From Trichobilharzia szidati (taxonomy: Eukaryota > Platyhelminthes > Trematoda > Strigeidida > Schistosomatidae): a stretch of DNA of 64,000 bases. This document shows positions 21,410 through 32,949 of this stretch, in pieces. Made by a program: the position numbers and the translations under genes. Position 1 is the stretch's first letter, and the number at the start of each line of letters is the position of its first letter. Location: assembly GCA_944472155.2 (NCBI GenBank), contig OX235279.1, forward strand, positions 160,354,199 through 160,418,198, given 5' to 3'. Under the pieces are notes generated by a model, which searched no databases, was not told the origin of the DNA, and was given only the letters and a program-made list of their open reading frames with translations.

Positions 21410-21723
21410 GTCATGACTTTCATTTTGCGAAATTTCTCGTCGGATTTCCGAGCATCATCCTGCGTGGTTGGTTAAGTAAAGGACAAACAAAATGTATTTG
21501 CAGAGGTATTCTATCTCATCTTATGGATACAGAACACAAGATTAATGTTAACAAGGCGGCTTTCAAAGTCACCTACCGCATACCAACAAATCTTAACTTC
21601 GCCTTAAGAGTTCATTTACTACATATTGCTGAGGCCGTTGGGATACACATTAAGAAGCCTAATTTATGTGTCCAAAAGAAGTTAGTTCAGACGTTGTCCT
21701 TGCCTTGGTCATCTAGGTTCTAA
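21410..21723 (+). pseudogene. PLE nuclease C-terminus
   Basis: Open from 21523: MDTEHKINVNKAAFKVTYR, LLHIAEAVGIHIKKPNLCVQ, KKLVQTLSLPW. The preceding bases hold a frameshifted remnant of the GIY-YIG core. Very similar to 16795-17045. Confidence 0.8.
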
Positions 21724-22010
21724 TGATCCTCAATTTGTTGTTGTAGGGATTTCCTTAATTTTATTTGATATTCTATTTGCTGTTATATTATTTTTATTGT
21801 GATTATAATTTAAGCATCTTTAATGAACTGTAATTCCATTGTGATCTTACTTTACAAATCGATATCATTTAGAAAACACTAATATTGTTATTGACTACTA
21901 TTCTGGAATATTCTGTGTGTATAAACATTTGCATATGTATGTAATTGTAGAGCTAGAAGAGGAACTTATCGAAAAGGATATTCTTTGCTCAGATATTTTG
22001 TGTTCTATAA
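21724..22010 (+). mobile_element. PLE terminal repeat with degenerate hammerhead
   Basis: Near-duplicate of 17046-17320. At 21950-21990 it reads GAGC, TAGAAGA, GGAACTTATC, GAAA, TTCTTT, GCTC. Stem I is perfect; the box differs from CUGANGA. Confidence 0.6.
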
Positions 22011-22160
22011 ATTTATGATTGATGCCTCGCAAACAGTCCTTAGATAAGAAAGGAGAAAGGCATTCAAAACTTCATTTGCTTGTGACTGATAAGTTAATCT
22101 CTGAGGTTGAAAATATGTGTCAGTAAAATTGTCGATGAGATTAGATTAACAGCTATAAAC

Positions 22161-22163
<3 letters not shown>

Positions 22164-22196
<33 letters not shown>
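22164..22196. repeat. (TA)n microsatellite
   Basis: About sixteen TA units. Schistosome retroelement copies are often flanked by such runs; no function is implied. Confidence 0.9.
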
Positions 22197-22197
<1 letters not shown>

Positions 22198-22475
22198 CTC
22201 ATTATATATCTATAGACAACAAAAATCCTGCTAGACTAAGGCTGGAGCAATCAAATGGCTGAAGAGCTTAGGAAAGCTAAGTGATTTATTTGTTTGCAAC
22301 AGTTCCAAGGGATGCAAAAGCAAAGGCGTTCAATGAAGAGTTGCTCTTTCCAGTGATTTTATTTTCAAGCTGTATAATCGCACTTGTCATGTAGTAAATT
22401 ATCTTAGCAACAAAGTCAGTATTTCCAAAGATTTGTCATTGGAATTGTAAATTTCATTTAACAAATTATGTAATT

Positions 22476-22660
22476 TTAAAAAACTCTTAGTCGGTCAGAG
22501 AATAAAATAAAGCAGAATAAATAAATTGAGTGACGCAATATAATTGACGGCGTTGAGTAGAACTCCATTAAAATTTGAACGACGGTCAAGTTAACAACAG
22601 TGGTTATAAGGTGTGGAGATTTAACAGGAGGTGAGGAAAGCAAATGATACGATTCAGAAA
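22476..22660 (-). mobile_element. PLE terminal fragment
   Basis: Reverse complement of the segment at 57130-57310, sharing AACAGTGGT and the GACGTCACTCA-like stretch. No hammerhead is left. Confidence 0.5.
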
Positions 22661-22734
22661 CCAAAAATTCAAAAATTGCGTATCCAGTGTCAAGACACAT
22701 CAGGTCCCTTGTTGATCTAATGACTGAACAAACT

Positions 22735-23775
22735 TGTTCTGGTGTAGGTAGAGTTCAGGATTTAATTTGTGAGCTGGATAGTGGTGTGAGCCCACATCTG
22801 CTCCCCTTCTCGACTTTGTATCCAGCAGGCTGCGTCTCCACTTCCTTGAACAGTATTCAGATGAAGTCTATCTGGTTCGTGCTGTGTCCATCTGGCGAAA
22901 TCCATGTTGCTTTGTGAATATCCTTGTGTTTGTACACGCTCTCTCCCATCACGAAATCATTGAAAGCGCAGTAGTCTGCTAAGATTTCTCCATTCTCATT
23001 CATTTTCACCGACAGCCTCTCGACGAATGTTGGATTCTCCTCCTGTATTATGACCTCATAGTTTGCCATTAATATTGCCCATGAGGATTTTGATGTCTCC
23101 ATTTGGAATGTTGTCCATTAATTTCTACAGTTTTCTGTTAAAATCTTCCTCTTTCTCTTGTTCCACGTTGTTTTTATCACTGTGCGTATCGTTGGACAAT
23201 TGTTACTTTCCTTTCTTTTGAGTTGAATCTTGCTGTCATAATCATGGGAGAGAGAATGGGTTCCCACTGCATTAGGGCTCTGACTGCCACTTAAGATATC
23301 ATGATAGTCACTCCCTCAGTGTGCTCGTGGTTGTCTGGGTGATGGGAGTAGATTACTAACTCACCAGTTGACAATTCTGATAATCCACCTGCATTCCATC
23401 TGCTCTGGCAGAAACCAAGCACTTCTATGCCATATCTTCGCATTTCACTGGCTAACTGGGCAGCCTTCCTAGTCTTGTACATTCCACGTACCCATTCTTA
23501 TTCTTGCTTCCATTGAGAGGAGAAACATCGCCTGGCTAAGTGGCTTCCCGAAGGTCGGCTTTCACTAGCCCTCTGTGTCATTTCGCTTCTCCGATTCAAG
23601 CGAAGAATAAGGTTGATTTTTGAAATTTTTGAATTTTTAATATATTTCCTGTGTGTCGGAGTTTCTCTAGCGGTTTGATAGGTTTAGTGATGCGGGGTTG
23701 CTAGCTCCACGACCAATCCTGCCTCATCACCCTGGCCTGGGACCGGGTGGGAAACTAGCAGGCTATTAAACTAGG
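22735..23775 (-). pseudogene. RTE 5' leader and AP-like endonuclease
   Basis: Minus strand: leader at 23775-23600 (GGTCCCAGGCCAGGGTGA), then the endonuclease N-terminus YKTRKAAQLASEMRRYGIE and VLGFCQSRWNAGG (23482-23291). After frameshifts come KSSWAILMANYEVIIQEE, RLSVKMNENGEILADYCAFN, HKATWISPDGHSTNQIDFI (23102-22857) and finally RRSLLDTKSRRGADVGS near 22790. The catalytic pattern of the endonuclease (SRW, SPDG, NQIDFI) is still visible. The RT is missing. Confidence 0.8.
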
Positions 23776-23789
23776 AGAGGTTCCGTATA

Positions 23790-23870
23790 TATATATACAT
23801 ATATATAATTGTAGAGCCAGAAGTGGAAATTATCGAAAAGGATATTCTTTACTCAATTTTTTTCTAAATG
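23790..23870 (+). mobile_element. PLE end with degenerate hammerhead
   Basis: At 23814-23854 GAGC, CAGAAGT, AAATTATC, GAAA, TATTCTTT and ACTC. Closely similar to the ends at 17268 and 21950, and preceded by a TA run. No coding part. Confidence 0.55.
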
Positions 23871-24464
23871 TCCGAGTGAATATATTCGCTAAATTTTGAA
23901 ATAGTTTATTCCCTTGAAGATATATATACATATACGCTGAAAAGAAGTCTCTCTGTGTTTGTTACTGGATCTGTAGAGCTCGACGCTAATAACCCTAATG
24001 CCTCTGGCTCGACTTCTGGAAGATTCTCATTATACTATTGTTAGTCCATCGTATCAAAACCATCTAATACAGTTTTAACAGTTGTTCAGACTGACAAATA
24101 CCCTGACATTTAAAATAATGTACACTGCTTAATGGCATTTTTTGGGTATTTTCAGAAAAACAGAAATTAGAGCAAACACTGTCTGACTATTTTTCAATAA
24201 CATCATCGGATCACAAATATTTTTGCCTCTATTCTGTACATGATGTCTGTAAAGTATGAAAAAAGTACTAAAGAGAGGGGGCGAGGAATTTACACAAGTC
24301 CCTTGGATTCCACCAACAACTACTTCAATATCAATAAAACTATGCGGGAAAAAGACAGACTAGCTCCCACAAAATTCATTTATGCTGTCAGGATTAATAA
24401 TAATAATAAAGTTTACAGCCAGTAAACTAAATCGGTTACTGAATGAACAATAATTTGTTTAAAA
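23871..24464. other. No recognised feature
   Basis: AT-rich; the short open frame at 24240-24425 has no motif. Confidence 0.4.
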
Positions 24465-24465
24465 T

Positions 24466-25006
24466 TTGTTCACAGATTGAGATCAGTTACAGAACCATTG
24501 ATAACCAGCAAGGAGTACTGGTCAGCTGTCTCGTCCTAGTTTGGGACTCATCAGAATTGCCCGCCTAGTGGGGTTTGAATCCAGGACCTCGCAGGTACAA
24601 TACGATTTCGTCTACCATTCAGCCGCTGGGGCCAAAATCATTGACTAGACCATGAATTCCAACTTCTACCAATTCGTGAATTTAACGTGACCACTAGCGA
24701 GTTAGTGTCCCCACTCTCAATCTGATCGACCCCACTGGTCACGACTTCTCACTGGAACTCCAGGCAACTTTGTCCTGTATCAAGTCACCAGCGAGCATTA
24801 TCATGGGCCGTTGATTTAGGTCCGACTGGCTTAATGGTCTACTAGCCCCTCGTGTAACCACAAGGTCCTCGGCTCGAACCCCTGTGATGGATGCGTACTT
24901 CCAATAACTCCCAGTCTATGACATTACAGCTGCTCGGTAATCCTTGGTTTTCAGTGGTCCTCTAACTTATGTCAGTCCGTGACCAAACATGAAACAAATC
25001 AAATCC
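24466..25006. mobile_element. Hammerhead SINE fold-back (family 1)
   Basis: Minus-strand block 24640-24466: tRNA-like head, then CTGATGA with GTCC/GGAC stem II but GAGA in place of GAAA. The linker continues on the minus strand to about 24820. From 24826 a plus-strand tRNA-like head (GGCTTAATGG, GGCTCGAACCC) and the family 3' part follow. The outer ends (ACAGATTGAGATCAG and its counterpart near 24980) form inverted termini. Confidence 0.65.
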
Positions 25007-25189
25007 CTACAAACAAACGAACTCCTGAAGGTCAATGATGTGTTATTTTGTCGGAGTCTATGGAAGTTTCTATATGCAGATAACTAATGGCTGACGATGA
25101 TGACTTGCTGTCGTGTAACATCGGCGGATAGCTATTTCTAGGTAACAGAAGTAGCTAGATGGTGGCTTAACCTCTTCTAGTTTACTAGC

Positions 25190-26460
25190 TTGCTATTTTT
25201 CTAGCTGGTCCCAAGCCCGGGTGAAGAGGGAGGGTGGGGCGCGGGGCTAGCGACCCTACCTCACAAAAGCTATTAAGTTGCTAGAGAAACTTCAACCCAC
25301 AAGAAAAATATGAAAAATACCAAAAATATGAAAAACAAACGTTTTTAGCTGGAATCGCAGAGGCGAAGTAACACAGTGGGCTGGTGAAAGTCCGCCATCG
25401 GAAAGCCAGTTAGCCAGGCGATGTGTCTCCTTTCGATGGAAGCAAGAATAAGAATGGGGACGTGAAATAACCGCACAGTGTACGAGAGTGAGAAGGCTGT
25501 CCAGGTAGCCGAAGAAATGAGATATGGTATAGAAGTGCTGGAATTATGAGTCAGACGATGGGAGGGGAGTGAAAAGACAGGAATAAGCTGGATCAGTGAT
25601 AAGAAGACTCTAGAAGATGTGAATTTCGCTCATGGATGACCTTTGCCTAAATTTACAGAAACTTGAAAACTTACAGGCGAAAACCAACAAACTGGAAGGA
25701 GAGACTAGCCGGCAGCAAATACAGAAGTGAACATAGAGAATATGGAGGTGAAGATGATTCCCAAGCATCACTATCAATAACACCCAACACCAATCACCAT
25801 CAAAGGAAGAGATTTGACAGAGCTTACTTCCTACAGTCATCTAGGAAGCACAGTTTCAACCACAGCCAGCTGAACGGCTGAATATGTCAAAGCCGGTCAG
25901 CCGGAATCGGAAAGGTAAAATACGCCTGCATCAATGCGAAATTAGTTGGGAAATTCTCTGCCGTCATTCAGCATAAAGAACAGGATTCGGACTTTCAACA
26001 CAAATGTAAAGTCAGTCAGTTCTTTTATACGGGTGAGAAACTTGGCATGTGTGTCACAGAAAACGTTTCCAACAGGCTATTTTGGACTCTTATCAACAAC
26101 TACCCTCGCTAGCTCCATATTGAAGATCAAATGGCCGGCGTGCCAGAGACAGTTAGCGACAAGAAACTCTGGGTGGGGAAAAACCAACCAACAAATATAT
26201 AGGAGAAAATGGAGGTGGATAGGGCATACATTGAGGAGATCGTCGAATGACATCGCACTCAATGTGGGCCATCACTCGGGTGAAAATGAATGGGAAACGA
26301 TGAGTGGGTCATCACTTTGAGGATGACATGGCGGAAGTTGTGTGGTGAGGAAGAGACTAGAGATTATGGGTAGTCGTGGACCGAGCTGAAGAGGACAACA
26401 GAATACAGAAGAGAGTCGAGATGTGTTGTTGAAGTTGTGATGGTGGCTAAGTGTTAAATT
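25190..26460 (+). pseudogene. RTE copy, endonuclease start joined to RT C-terminus
   Basis: The 5' leader (GGTCCCAAGCCCGGGTGA) and the endonuclease N-terminus (AARIRMGT-like, near 25440-25560) run directly into RT motif C and beyond: KTLEDVNFAHG, LQKLENLQAKTNKLEG, then KNRIRTFNTNVKSVSSF, WRWIGHTLRRSSNDIA and WESMSGSSL-like ends. Most of the endonuclease and RT palm are deleted. Frameshifts throughout. The 3' end lies near 26440. Confidence 0.75.
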
Positions 26461-26609
26461 TACCGGTGCTAATCGAAGTATCCCTGAGGGTGGAAGGTTA
26501 CCGCTCGTGAAAAGACGCCAACTGATGCTCAAAGATTGTAGTGTTTTTTTACTGTTAACTGGCAGTTTATATATATATATACATATTCAACACTAGTGTT
26601 AAGTCATGA

Positions 26610-27000
26610 AAAGCCTTTCCGAGAGGCTGGTGGAGACTTTGATCAGCAACTACCTTCGCTGGTCCCATAATGAAGACCAAATGTCCAGAAAGGATTAACA
26701 ACAACAAGGTCTGTTAAAGAACCAGCTGAACAGTTATGCGGAAGCAAACGGAGATGGATCGAAGACACGCTAAGGAGACCGTTAAGTGATATAACGAATG
26801 AGGCAAGTTGTCAGCTGAAACCTTAAATGGAAAACGATGAGTCGGACATGTGTCGGAGGTTGACACGGAAGAGAACGTGTGTTCAGGAGGAGACGAGAGC
26901 CTAGGGGCTATCGAGAAGCCAGCTAAACAGGACTATGGAGAACAGGATGAAAATGAAATGTCCTTGTGAAGTCCTATGCTCCACTCTTAATACATATATC
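26610..27000 (+). pseudogene. Diverged RTE C-terminus
   Basis: Reads RRWIEDTLRRPLSDI-like sequence near 26750 and ends with GTCCTATGCTCCACTC, the RTE 3' signature. It is more diverged than neighbouring copies. Confidence 0.6.
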
Positions 27001-27640
27001 TACATATTCGTGTTTAGGGTATTTGACTGAATACACCGTTTGTCTACACATACAAACCTAATGGTAATTACATAGAATTAGATTTTTTAAGACAGTTGAA
27101 ACGCCGTAAAACACTTTGATGTGTCTGCCATCTAACATTCTAATCATATGGATTGTATTATAAATGTCTCAAGGTTACTGTGACAGTTTTCCAGCCATTG
27201 CTTAGTTTTCTTTTTCAGTCTGAGCTTAAAATTTGACATGAAAATAATACTAGTAAGATAACCACACCATAGACTTCTAGACATATCTGCGTAAATAAGT
27301 AACATGCTATTTTGCTATTTCAATACATTCGTGTCTGCCTTGTTGTCTGTCATTTTGAAAATGCCTCAGTTATTTAAACGAAAAAGTCTTTAAGAAATGA
27401 AATTATGACACAAAATTCCAGTTAGAAAATGGATGTTATTGCTGTTGTCTTATTTCCGTACACGTATGGTTATTGTTAATTGAAAGTTTCACCGAATTCC
27501 ATAGACAAAGAAACGTGACATGGAATAGAATAAACTTTTCAGATAAGGAGCTACTTTTTGTCTGACATGCATATTGATGGACTGGAAAATCGGAATAGAT
27601 GTAGTCATGTATATTTCAGTTGGCTGTACGATTACCAGTG
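27001..27640. other. No recognised feature
   Basis: AT-rich; no motif on either strand. Confidence 0.4.
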
Positions 27641-28020
27641 AGCTTTCGTCGCCTTCTCATGCCATCTTCTCCATGTCACCCTGGAAGTCACCACAAACTT
27701 GTCGTCTCCTATTGACCTCCTATTTGATGGCCTGACAGGTGATGTCGGTTAGCAGCTTCTAAACGTGTGTTCAGACGATCTACATATATTGCTGCATATT
27801 TTTTTAATGGTCAGTAGGCTCTTGAATGGTTCGTTTGAAGAGTTCCTTGTCGCTAGTACTTTCTGTCCATCTGACCTTCAGTATACTGGCAGTGAAGGCG
27901 GTTGTTGACAGAAGTCTATAGCAGCTTGTTGGGAATGTTTTTGGTGACAAGACAGTCTCTGAATCATATGGAAGCAATGACGTGACACTTGTGTTGACAA
28001 TAGGAATCTTCTTCCCCTAC
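27640..28020 (-). pseudogene. RTE C-terminus, inverted partner
   Basis: Minus strand reading resembles the RTE ending (the reverse complement of CTTCTCCATGTCACCCTGG and of CTTCAGTATACTGGCAGTG). Strongly decayed. It sits head to head with the plus-strand RTE tail at 28021. Confidence 0.6.
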
Positions 28021-28420
28021 AGGCCTTCAATAAAAGTTGTCTTCGTTCAATGCTCAAGATCAGATGGCCAGCCAGAAAAGATCAGCAACAGAGATCTCTG
28101 GGAGCGAACCAACCAGGAACCGATTGTGAAACAAATAGGCGGGAAGAAATGGAGATGCATTGCAGGCCATACTCTGAGGAAACCATCAGGTGACATCACT
28201 AGACAAGCCATTTCTCGAGTGGAACCCAAAAGGGAAGCGGCGAGTTGGTCGTCAGTGCAAGGGTGACTTGGAGGAGGTGATGTGAAGAGGAGATGAAAAC
28301 GTGTGGGCAGACATGGAGCCAGGTGAAGACTCTAGCAGAGAACCGAACGCAATGGAGAAGTAACACGACTGAAGCCCTATGTTCCTCTAGGAATTAAAGG
28401 AAATAATAATAATAATGAGT
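28021..28420 (+). pseudogene. RTE C-terminus with 3' end
   Basis: Closely similar to 19030-19400: LWERTNQEPIVKQIGGKKW, RCIAGHTLRKPSGDITRQ, ISRVEPKREAASWSS, ending in GGAATTAAAGG and AATAATAATAAT. Two frames are used. Confidence 0.8.
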
Positions 28421-28439
28421 GCAGCAGACTTCCAGACTG

Positions 28440-28690
28440 ACTTCACATTACTGAAGGTCTGTCTCGCTCTGCATGCAAAACTCCTCCTGAAGTAAGCTGA
28501 GTTCAGGAAAAACAAACCGTATACAGACCAAACTGTAGCGATACGCGCCATCATTGAATAGAGCATAGAATGGCAGTCAATTCTATCTAAACTTCGTCGG
28601 CTTTGAAAATGCCTTCGATAGCGTTGATGAAGAAGTAGTTGGGAAACTGCTTGAACACTACGTAGTGCCCCACAGGAGGGCCTTGGCTTT
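28440..28690 (+). pseudogene. RTE reverse transcriptase fragment
   Basis: FRKNKPYTDQTVAIRAIIE and SIEWQSI-then-FENAFDSVDE-like sequence cover RT motif A in two frames. It starts right after the 3' end of the previous copy. Confidence 0.65.
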
Positions 28691-28764
28691 TACGAAATAT
28701 TATTAAGGATGATAACAGTGAACGCTGGTTTCGAAACTCAGTGTCAGTCGCTTTGTAAAAAGTA

Positions 28765-28950
28765 GATTTTAAATTGTTGAAGGCGATCGTCAGGAAGTTT
28801 CGTACTTAAGTTTCATGCCTGCTGATAATTATGAGCAAAAGATATCTGCAGTCTTGACGAACTTATGTCCCCTCTTAGATTCGAGCCCCTTATCTTCCAG
28901 TGCTTAATTCACAGACATTACCACTGAGCAATTCAGGTCCTCGATTAGTC
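28765..28950 (-). mobile_element. tRNA-derived SINE (family 3)
   Basis: Minus strand B box GATTCGAGCCC (as its complement) and a head ending GACCTGAATTGCTCAGTGG. The tail is weakly similar to 56405-56480. The hammerhead is not recognisable. Confidence 0.55.
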
Positions 28951-29378
28951 TTGTGCGTGAGTCTAATGAACACTTTGACTAAACACCAGGTAGTAAGTAT
29001 TAAGTGTAATGAGTCACGTCCTTTGTTTGGCGCAAACTTATAAAATCAGGTACTACATAGTGTCCAATCAAAGTACTTCATAAAATTGCATACGAAGCCT
29101 TAGCGTGTCTTAGACAGTACACTGATGAATAATATCACTTAAAGAGTCACTGAGAGCTACTGATGAATGAAAAGCAACTTTATTCCATGAGACGCGGTTA
29201 CTAAGATTGGGTGCGCACTGTTGAAATGCCTCAAGCTAAGGGAAAATAGCTGTGCTGTGGTTTATGGTTTCCGGTAGTCCCCTAAATGATATCGCTTCGT
29301 GGAGAAATCTGCCCTGAAATCAGTCAATTACCTCAACACTTCCAATTCATTCCACAATGACACTATCTACTTGTCTTT
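28951..29378. other. No recognised feature
   Basis: Nothing assignable on either strand. Confidence 0.35.
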
Positions 29379-29870
29379 ATGAGTTGATCACAGATTGATA
29401 TCAGTTAGAGAACCATTGAAAACCAGCAAGGAGTACTGGACAGCTGTTTCATCCCAGTTTGGGAATCATCGGCAGTACTCACCCAGTGGGGTTCGAACCC
29501 ACGACCTTCTGGTTACAAGGCGAGCTCGTTTACCATTCAGCCACTGGGACCCGATTCAATGGCTCATGAATTCTATCTTCTACCAATTCGTGATTTAGCT
29601 CGACCACCGACCAATGTCATCGGTGGGACATCCATCCTCACACATGACTTGGACCTCACTGTGCAGTACCCCCTGGTTTTCAATGGTTCTCTAACTGATA
29701 TCAATCCATGATCAACTCGTAAAAACAAAACTAATCCATACAAACCAGCTATAGAAAATTATTCTGATGCTCGCTAGTGACTTGCTACAAGATGGAGTTT
29801 CCTGGAGTTCTAGTGAGAAGTTGTGACCAGTGAGGTTCATTCAGTCAAGTGTGAGGATGGATAGATGTAT
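29379..29870. mobile_element. Hammerhead SINE fold-back with inverted termini (family 1)
   Basis: 29379-29660 is a minus-strand copy: linker, tRNA-like head (A box GGCTGAATGG, B box GGTTCGAACCC), hammerhead with CCGATGA and GAAA, then the 3' part. From 29673 the 3' part and linker repeat on the plus strand. Termini TGAGTTGATCACAGATTGAT and the complement of ATCAATCCATGATCAACTCG form inverted repeats of roughly 50 bp. A second inverted pair lies at 29629-29660 and 29830-29862. Confidence 0.7.
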
Positions 29871-30034
29871 ATGTATATATATAAACAGCGGTTTGATCCA
29901 TGAAAAGTATATTTTAGCTCCCCTGTCTTGCCTTCTGATATTACACCATCACTCCCCATCATTAGACAGTTGCTAGGTGATACAAATAAATACTTGACAT
30001 CTTCAGGTCAATACCGTTAGCTTGAACTATGCTA

Positions 30035-30215
30035 TTCGGTAGATGTTGACTATTAGTGGAATCCAGGATACGCATTTCTTCCTATCTATCTGGCAAGTTT
30101 CAGCTGGATGTACCTCCAACCCGCAGTGGGTGATGCTGTACCCACTGAGAATCAAACTTACCATCCCTTGTTTCAAACGTCGAATTGTGATCCACTAGAC
30201 CATTTGGGCTAGAAT
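30035..30215 (-). mobile_element. SM-alpha-type hammerhead SINE (family 2)
   Basis: Minus strand: tRNA-like head (AGCCCAAATGGTCTAGTGG), B-box region, then CATCCAGCTGAAACTTGCC and GAAATGCG, then the CTGGATTCCACTAATAGTC tail. Stem II is disrupted. Confidence 0.65.
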
Positions 30216-30484
30216 TATTCTAAGGTAATTAAAACATCAGTCTCCCCTTAAAATAATCAAAATGTCGACAAATAGCAAAGATTTGTCAAAATGTAACAAT
30301 GGTGAGTTAAAAACAAGAGTCGACTAATATGAGAAATATTTTACGAAGTCGAATGTCAGCAAAAACGGCGTAAAGGTGAAGGGTAATACAAAAGAAAAGA
30401 CACAATGAATGCTAATCAAAGGCATTGGTGAGGGGAGCTCTGTATCACAAGTTCACCCAGTTAGATAGAATTCAGACGTCTTTG

Positions 30485-30630
30485 GATCCCAGCCAAAGTG
30501 GTTGAATAGTGAAAGAGATTATGCTCGTAACTTGAAGGTCCCGATTTCGATCCCTGTCGGGTTCGTGAGTGCACACTATCGATGAGTCACAGAGCTGGAC
30601 GAAACAGCTGTCCAGATGTTTTTATCTCGA
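30485..30630 (+). mobile_element. Degenerate hammerhead SINE
   Basis: A tRNA-like B box (GATTTCGATCCC) followed by CACTATCGATGAGTC, GCTGGACGAAACAGCTGTC and CAGATG. The GAAA, stem III and GUC cleavage site are intact; the box reads CGATGA. Confidence 0.55.
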
Positions 30631-31250
30631 TATAAGAAATAGTCTGTATAGCACAATGCATAATCAAACTGTAACACCACGAAAACTAGATGATTGTTAC
30701 ATTTCAGATGTGCTCAGTTTTATTTCCTAGGTGAACACCTCGTCCGACGTAATTGCTATGATGCTTAAAACACATGGTTAAAAACAAACGTTACAAAAAA
30801 TGTGTACAGAATTGATGTCAGTAAAATGTTTGAGCATTGTGGAATAGATCAAATAAATTATAATTATATTTCAATAGTTTACACACAATGATAAGTTTTG
30901 TTTTGTTTGGTAATATTTCGAGCAAAATTACTGCCCGTGATCAAACCAACTGTTTGTTTGAATTGATTTGGTTTTTCAATTCACACATTTATGATTTGTA
31001 CTCATATACACATAGTTCATTTTTATTTGTTCATTCATTTTCGTGTATTCAGAATTATAATATTCCAGGTTGTTGACAGTTGTGCTGCTGAGTCACCCAT
31101 CTTACATGTATCCAAAGTGTGACCTTAATGAATATAGATTCCGTCGTTATTAGTCACTCTTCGCATCTGTTCATATTCGATTTAAGAAACATTGTTCCAA
31201 TCGATATTGTGGTTTTTATCCCATGTTGTATGTGTAGCTATAGGCGAATT
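30631..31250. other. No recognised feature
   Basis: AT-rich spacer with short frames only. Confidence 0.4.
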
Positions 31251-31580
31251 TTTCTCTGAATTGTTGTAAGCTTATGTTCCTGTTGGTTGACCATGAATGC
31301 ACTGAAAACGAGACTAAAAGAAGATGATGGCCTCAAAGACTGGACACACTTATCTGTAGAAGAGATGATAAAAGGGGTTAAATTCTGTCTAACAACAACA
31401 TATTTTACATTTGAAGGAAAAATATACCAACAAAATGAAGGAGTAGCCAATAATGGCTGAATGGGTTTTTGGGAAGAGAATGAACTTAAACCATTCAGGT
31501 CATCAATAAAATGTTGGTGGAGATATGTAGACGACACGTTGGTAATAATGAGAAGAAAGAAACGATGTTAAGAAATTCTT
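31251..31580 (+). pseudogene. PLE reverse transcriptase fragment
   Basis: Frame reads LTMNALKTRLKEDDGLKDW, EEMIKGVKFCLTTTYFTFEG, IYQQNEGVANNG where GVAMG is expected, then after a stop SIKCWWRYVDDTLVIMRRK with an intact YVDD box. The fragment spans RT motifs A (partly) to C. No nuclease follows. Confidence 0.8.
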
Positions 31581-31949
31581 CTCACACATAAACGGTCGTG
31601 TCGACCGTCACTGACATCAATCAGTGGTCGAACTTGGAAACTCTTGTTAACAACAGTATACAATCAACTTCAGTATATTTTACTCGATCGTCAAGAAACT
31701 TTATTTTCCTGAACTTTATTTTTCTTTACTTGTTATTGCTGGATTTAAACGAAAGAGGAAGCAGTGATGACTCTCTAATTGCTATTAGTTTCTTACGAAT
31801 AATATCATGAAATGATTCATCCAGTAAATAAGTATTCACTTCAATTTGAACGTTCCCGTTGATTAACTGGACTGAAGTGTTCGGCCGGTGTTGACATGTC
31901 GTCTCCTTGTGCACATCCTTCAGTGATGTCTAACGGATTTCATTTCAGG
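31581..31949. other. No recognised feature
   Basis: Competing short frames on both strands; no motif. Confidence 0.4.
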
Positions 31950-32345
31950 CGATTTGGTGGAGGCGACTGTTAGTGGAATCCAGTATAGGCACATCTCGTC
32001 CTATTTGGGACTCTTCACTGGATGTACTTGCATTCCCCAGTGAATGGTGGTGTTCCCAGTGACGTTGGAACCCAGCACCCATCTTTCCAAACGCCAAATG
32101 TCAACAGGGGAGGAATACTACGGTTCAGTCGTAGTTCAACACAAAAGTCCAAACCGAATTAAATAATTTCTGATACTGGTCTCACAAGAAAGAGGTGAAT
32201 TTCATGGGTACTGGGTTCAACCCCCCCTCTGGGAACACCATCATTCACTGTATAATGCAAGTACGTCCAGTAGAAGAGTCCCAAACGGGACGAAACGTAC
32301 CTGGCCTGGATTCCACTGCTAGTCACTCTCCATCAAATTACTTAC
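31950..32345. mobile_element. SM-alpha-type SINE pair in inverted orientation (family 2)
   Basis: 31950-32140 is a minus-strand copy (CATCCAGTGAAGAGTCCC, stem II GTCC/GGAC, GAGA in place of GAAA). From about 32140 a plus-strand copy follows, with a B box GGGTTCAACCCC, then CGTCCAGTAGAAGAGTCCC, GGGACGAAACG and CTGGATTCCACTGCTAGTC. In both the C of CUGA is lost while stems I and II remain. Confidence 0.7.
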
Positions 32346-32949
32346 AGTAAACAACTAGTTAAACGACTCATTTTTTTAATACAATACTGACCTAAAGTTG
32401 TTTAATTTATCAATAAATTTTGTTTTGATTGATATTGAATGTTTACGACAGTATTTAATAAGCCTAGCTAACTAGCTAGCTAGCTAGCTAGCAAGCACTT
32501 ATATATATTCATCAAATGACACTTCATTTAACTTAATGCATATGCTTGTACATGGGCACATGTGAAATTTCTCATGCACAAAAATTAATAAATATATTCA
32601 CAAATGAAAAGTGGAGTAATCCACTTAAACATGGATTAAAACGTGTTGAAACAAAACAAAAAAATGTTTTCTAAGCTGAATTCATGAGGGTGCAAGTTTG
32701 TGTAAATAAACTATTGTTGGAATTTCCATATTCCAGGTTCATCAGATTAAGCAATTACCATGCAGTAACTACTGACACCAGCATTTATGAGACATAGAAT
32801 GATAATAATGAAATGTATGTACACTATAGTCAAATTAGGTTGCATGCCGGATAAATAGGACAGATCTTTCGATTAAATCAATTGCCGGAGCGGGCGGGGG
32901 ATGTGGTACTTTTAACGACTACAATTTATGTGATTTATTACCATTTTCA
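32346..32949. other. Mostly unassigned, (CTAG)n at 32472-32492
   Basis: A short run of CTAG tetramers. The remainder is AT-rich with no recognisable feature. Confidence 0.5.

Noticed and set aside
31238..31537. 99-codon minus-strand frame
   Set aside because: Antisense of the PLE RT that carries the YVDD box on the plus strand.
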